Positions 61,138 to 64,000 of a stretch of 64,000 nucleotides of DNA are shown piece after piece. The stretch spans positions 248,001 to 312,000 of the forward strand of contig DASTHI010000031.1 of NCBI GenBank assembly GCA_035718275.1, in the 5' to 3' direction. Position 1 is the first letter of the stretch. Each line of letters starts with the position of its first letter. The notes under the pieces were generated by a model, which worked only from the letters and a program-made list of their open reading frames with translations, was not told the origin of the DNA and searched no databases. Source of the stretch: Pseudolabrys sp035718275. GTDB lineage: Bacteria; Pseudomonadota; Alphaproteobacteria; Rhizobiales; Xanthobacteraceae. Made by a program: the position numbers and the translations under genes.

Positions 61138-61915
61138 GCACGCCCTGGCGTACGCCCCACAAAACACCATTCCATGTAAGCCCGATGGCGAGTCCCAACG
61201 CGTAAGCTGGCCAAACACCAAAAGGTACCGCTAGCAGGTGCACGGCGAGCAGTCCGAGGCCGAGGCCAATCAATGGTGCGAGCACGTGTGCGGCCACGCT
61301 CGCGGATGACGGCCCGCCAATTCGAGAGTGCAGGATCACGAAAAAGGATCCCATGGCGACCGGAAAAAACGCAAATACGCCAGAGAAATATGATCCAATC
61401 GAACTGCTCGCCGCGGTGACCACGATCACGCAGAAGGTCACGATGATCGCACGCCAGGCGAGTTCGTTAAGAGTGACTTTCACCGGTTTCGCGGTGGTGC
61501 CGATGCGAAATTGCCGCGCCGCTATTATGGCCAGCGGATAGACGACGGCATTCAATGAAACGGCGCCGATCGCATTCCATGTCACCGAGCGAGAGAAAAA
61601 AACGGCAGCGAGCCACACCAGAAACGCGCCGGTCAGGCTGATCACCAAGGATCGCTTTTGTGCGAGGATTGCGTAGCTGAGCGCGAACAGCGCGCACGCG
61701 GCATTCGCGATCATGCTGCCGACTGCACTCGCCGCTATGAAGTCTGGCGGGTGCTCCAGCGCAAGTATAATCATCGCTGCGCCGCCGGATGTCGGCAAAG
61801 AGGCAACGAGTGCGCCGACAAAAGGGCCGCTGCGCTCCACGATGATGGAGGCTGCGACGACAATCGACACGGTCATCGCAATTTTCAGCAGGAGGCCGGT
61901 CAGCAGCAATGACAT
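61106..61915 (-). CDS. Multi-helix membrane protein, tandem paralogue 2
   Basis: 269 residues, about eight hydrophobic helices and no soluble domain. It aligns with the next gene upstream (ERSGPFVGALVASLP against ERVGPLVGGLVATLP; DFIAASAV against DFIAKSAV; FALSYAILAQ against FALSYAVLAQ), so the two came from a tandem duplication. The repeated GP..G.LVA.LP segment may be a re-entrant or lumen-facing turn. Function unknown; two similar units suggest a heterodimeric transporter. Overlaps the end of the monooxygenase gene. Confidence 0.8.
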   Translation of the reverse strand: MSLLLTGLLLKIAMTVSIVVAASIIVERSGPFVGALVASLPTSGGAAMIILALEHPPDFIAASAVGSMIANAACALFALSYAILAQKRSLVISLTGAFLVWLAAVFFSRSVTWNAIGAVSLNAVVYPLAIIAARQFRIGTTAKPVKVTLNELAWRAIIVTFCVIVVTAASSSIGSYFSGVFAFFPVAMGSFFVILHSRIGGPSSASVAAHVLAPLIGLGLGLLAVHLLAVPFGVWPAYALGLAIGLTWNGVLWGVRQGVLRRAGQAHGP

Positions 61916-61918
61916 TGC

Positions 61919-62713
61919 CTAAACCGGAATTCCGTGGCGACGTCCCACAATAACGGCCAGGCTCCAGCCGATCGATGTGAGAAGTGCAAGCGAAAGACCC
62001 ACTGCCGAGCCAAATGTGCTGGTCGCAAAATGCAATACCGTGCACGCAAGCGCGAAACCGACCAAGCCAAGCACGGCATTTGCCAGTACAGCCGCCGAGG
62101 CGGGGCCGCCAACGCGATTATGCAGAATGAACATGATGCTGATCAGCACGACCGGGAATACTGCGAGGACGCCGCTTCCGACGGGGCCGAGCCGAAAGCT
62201 GAACGTGACGACCAAGCCGACAAGGAGCGCGACGAGACCAGCCCGAATTGCCAGATCCGTCCAGCGAGTACGAAATCCCGCAACTCGCACGTGGCGGAAG
62301 GGCCGCGCCAGCCATAGCGAAAATGCCAAAACTAAAATGTTGAGGATTGCGACTTTCGGGAAGGTCCAATCGATTGAAAGTACGAGAGCTGCGAGGAGCA
62401 ACCACACTAGGAATGCAACCAACATGCTGGTTGTACGAGAGAACCTCTGTGCGAGAACCGCATATGACAGCGCGAAAACAACGTTCACCGCATTGATCGC
62501 GAGAGTTGCGACTGCGCTTTTTGCTATGAAGTCAGCATCATGATCTAGCGCCAGGAAGACATAGACCGGTCCCGCGCCGATCGGCAGGGTCGCGACGAGC
62601 CCCCCGACGAGGGGCCCGACGCGCTCGGCGGTCACCGTCGCCGCCAATACGAAGGCCGCGGTGACGAGCATCTTTATGATGAGCGTCAGTGCAAAATAGA
62701 GCTCGGGGTGCAT
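61919..62713 (-). CDS. Multi-helix membrane protein, tandem paralogue 1
   Basis: ~264 residues from the ATG at 62713, chosen because the paralogue starts at the same point; the longer frame adds 23 unmatched residues. About eight membrane helices, with conserved ERVGPLVGGLVATLP, ALDHDADFIAKSAV and NAVNVVFALSYAVLAQ. Three bases separate it from paralogue 2, so they are translated together. No known family assigned. Confidence 0.8.
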   Translation of the reverse strand: MHPELYFALTLIIKMLVTAAFVLAATVTAERVGPLVGGLVATLPIGAGPVYVFLALDHDADFIAKSAVATLAINAVNVVFALSYAVLAQRFSRTTSMLVAFLVWLLLAALVLSIDWTFPKVAILNILVLAFSLWLARPFRHVRVAGFRTRWTDLAIRAGLVALLVGLVVTFSFRLGPVGSGVLAVFPVVLISIMFILHNRVGGPASAAVLANAVLGLVGFALACTVLHFATSTFGSAVGLSLALLTSIGWSLAVIVGRRHGIPV

Positions 62714-62791
62714 TGCAATCCCGTTGTCATCGCCGGGGATTGTCCCGACGATGAGATTGCCTGGAAAGGTCGCGCGGGCCAAAGAAGATGA

Positions 62792-62808
62792 GGCCGGGAG
62801 ACCCGGCC
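62792..62808. repeat. REP-like palindrome after the OsmC gene
   Basis: GGCCGGG-AGA-CCCGGCC, a perfect 7-base stem with 3-base loop, 10 bases beyond the OsmC stop. It shares its core with the palindrome at 9653-9677, so it is probably a copy of a dispersed intergenic repeat. It may also end the OsmC transcript. Confidence 0.6.
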
Positions 62809-62818
62809 AAGAAAACTC

Positions 62819-63343
62819 CTACCTCCTCACTATCCTGATATCAACAGGCGGACCGCTCCGGATAGTCTGGTAAACGACGCAATAGCGCTCGGTGAGCTTG
62901 AGCAACTGGTCCAGCTTCTCCTGCGGCGTATCCGTATCGAGATCGAAACGCAGACGAATATTCGCAAAGCCAACAGGAACGTCTTTGCTCACCCCGAGCG
63001 TTCCGCGAAAGTCGAGATCACCTTCGGCCGATACTTTTCCCGACTTGAGAGGAATGTCGAGTGCAGTCGCTACCGCTTTCAGGGTCACACCGGCGCATGC
63101 GACCAACGCTTCGAGCAACATGTCACCGGAACAGAGTTCGAGTCCCGAGCCGCCCGTTGCGGGATGCAAGCCTGCTGTCGCAATCGCACGTCCAGTATCC
63201 ACCCTGCACGCGATTCGAGCCTCGTCGAGGGTGCCACCGGCCCGGAGCGTGATACGGGCTGATTGAGGGTAGCTTTTGTACCGTTCCTTTATTGGCGCCT
63301 GTGTCGCACGTAACGAATTGGCATCCATGTCTTGCGTCCTCAT
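62819..63343 (-). CDS. OsmC-family protein
   Basis: 174-residue OsmC/Ohr-fold protein, probably a thiol-dependent peroxide reductase. The likely peroxidatic Cys83 is in EALVACAGVTLKAVA and the partner Cys155 is in TERYCVVYQTI. The C-terminal half follows the usual OsmC beta-alpha pattern. It is in the broader OsmC group rather than clearly Ohr. ATG overlaps the upstream dehydrogenase stop (ATGA), so both are co-translated; a Met five residues on is an alternative start. Confidence 0.87.
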   Translation of the reverse strand: MRTQDMDANSLRATQAPIKERYKSYPQSARITLRAGGTLDEARIACRVDTGRAIATAGLHPATGGSGLELCSGDMLLEALVACAGVTLKAVATALDIPLKSGKVSAEGDLDFRGTLGVSKDVPVGFANIRLRFDLDTDTPQEKLDQLLKLTERYCVVYQTIRSGPPVDIRIVRR

Positions 63344-64000
63344 GCCGGCGTAAGCACGGTGCGTCCGACAATCTTCCCGGCACGAAGCTCGTTCATCACC
63401 TCATTGACTTCCTCGAGTGGTCGTGTCGCCACAGGCACGCGTGGAATTCCCGTACGGCGCACGAGCTCCATGAGTTCCTGCATTTCGGGCAGGCTGCCGA
63501 CATAAGAACCCTGGATTGTCAATGCTCGCATGGGTATCGGCGGCAGCGAGACCGTCAGATCGCCGCCGTAAAGTCCAACGATCACGTATTTGCCCCCTTT
63601 GATCAGACTGTCGAAGCCGACCCGGGCGCTTTGCGCGGAGCCGACCAGATCGATGACCCCCCATGCGCCGCCATTGGTCATGTCGATGATCTGCTGTGAG
63701 GCGTCGGCTGCACTGCCGTCGACAACCGCTGTTGCGCCTGCTTTTTTTGCCGCTTCGCGTTTGATGGGATCGATATCGACGACGATTGCGCTGTGCCCAC
63801 CCATTGCCTTGTGCAAGGCGAGACACATGAGTCCCAGGCCACCGGCGCCGATGATCACCATTGACTCGCTCTGCAGTGTGGGAATTTTCTTGAGGGCACC
63901 GAAGGTGGTGACGCCTGAGCAGGCGAGCGGCGCAGCGCGCTCCGGCGGCAGGTCACCGATGTCAAACAGATATCGCGGGTGCGGGACCATCACGTAGTCG
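63340..64000 (-). CDS. Zinc-type alcohol dehydrogenase, partial (5' end outside window)
   Basis: C-terminal ~220 residues of a medium-chain dehydrogenase/reductase. The NAD(P) loop VIIGAGGLGLMCLALHKAMG and the following acidic IVVDIDPIKREAA favour NAD. The last part (PMRALTIQGSYVGSLPEMQE, then LEEVNEVMNELRAGKIVGR) is typical of zinc alcohol dehydrogenases. The catalytic zinc domain lies off the window. Overlaps the OsmC start by 4 bases. Confidence 0.9.
   Translation of the reverse strand, partial: DYVMVPHPRYLFDIGDLPPERAAPLACSGVTTFGALKKIPTLQSESMVIIGAGGLGLMCLALHKAMGGHSAIVVDIDPIKREAAKKAGATAVVDGSAADASQQIIDMTNGGAWGVIDLVGSAQSARVGFDSLIKGGKYVIVGLYGGDLTVSLPPIPMRALTIQGSYVGSLPEMQELMELVRRTGIPRVPVATRPLEEVNEVMNELRAGKIVGRTVLTPA

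Noticed and set aside
1..64000. CRISPR array, tRNA/rRNA genes, insertion sequences or prophage
   Set aside because: I saw no regularly spaced repeats, no tRNA-like cloverleaf ends, no transposase, integrase or phage structural genes.

Overview
This window is high-GC alphaproteobacterial chromosome, most likely Hyphomicrobiales (Rhizobiales) of the Bradyrhizobium/Xanthobacteraceae type. I infer this from the gene order lysC-ptsP-prfA-prmC-DUF4167, the phaB/phaA pair divergent from phaR, the rpmF-mtgA-polyprenyl synthase neighbourhood, and many CoA-dependent catabolic genes. I see no tRNA, rRNA, insertion sequence, prophage or CRISPR. The left half is mostly housekeeping; the right half is a catabolic island.

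Layout. 1-6274: C-terminus of aspartokinase, nitrogen-PTS enzyme I (ptsP), release factor 1 and its methyltransferase, then a DUF4167 protein behind a 468-base non-coding leader. 6316-9618: a methyltransferase divergent from glyoxalase II, a cupin protein, a small secreted protein. 8893-11699: polyhydroxybutyrate (PHB) synthesis genes phaB and phaA with the divergent regulator phaR. 11887-19465: gamma-glutamyltransferase-like protein, L32, MtgA, polyprenyl diphosphate synthase, DUF1345 protein, CPA1 antiporter, EamA exporter. 19588-22829: Zur-like repressor, bdhA plus patatin (PHB mobilisation), macro-domain hydrolase. 22905-27911: lactonase-like hydrolase, beta-hydroxyacid dehydrogenase, then a MarR-EmrA-EmrB efflux operon.

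27971-39750 is the most unusual part. It is a same-strand run, read right to left: an HTH-plus-SAM methyltransferase-like protein, a MetF-like reductase, two ~368-residue MetE-C-like zinc methyltransferases, an orphan branched-chain-amino-acid-type binding protein, two more MetE-C-like proteins of a second subtype, an SDR, an acyl-CoA dehydrogenase and a family III CoA-transferase. All four MetE-like proteins keep the His-x-Cys...Glu...Cys zinc site but lack the N-terminal half of MetE. I infer a multi-enzyme alkyl/C1-transfer catabolic pathway of unknown substrate.

40045-44258 is a pcaIJFHG-type operon (protocatechuate ring cleavage and the last two beta-ketoadipate steps, without pcaB, pcaC or pcaD). 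Divergent from it, 44596-49142 encodes a crotonase, a feruloyl-CoA-synthetase-type ligase, an SDR, a small methyltransferase and a hotdog thioesterase. A MarR regulator then faces an operon of indolepyruvate oxidoreductase alpha and long beta-family subunits, a ThDP enzyme and an ACMSD-like amidohydrolase (49902-56465). Together these could take an aryl or hydroxycinnamic acid via CoA thioesters to a hydroxybenzoate and protocatechuate. If the substrate is methoxylated, the MetE-like/MetF-like island could receive the methyl group. This link is inference from proximity only.

56610-64000: mutS, an FAD monooxygenase-like protein with an NTF2-like N-terminus, two tandem paralogous membrane proteins, an OsmC protein, and a zinc-type alcohol dehydrogenase cut by the window end.
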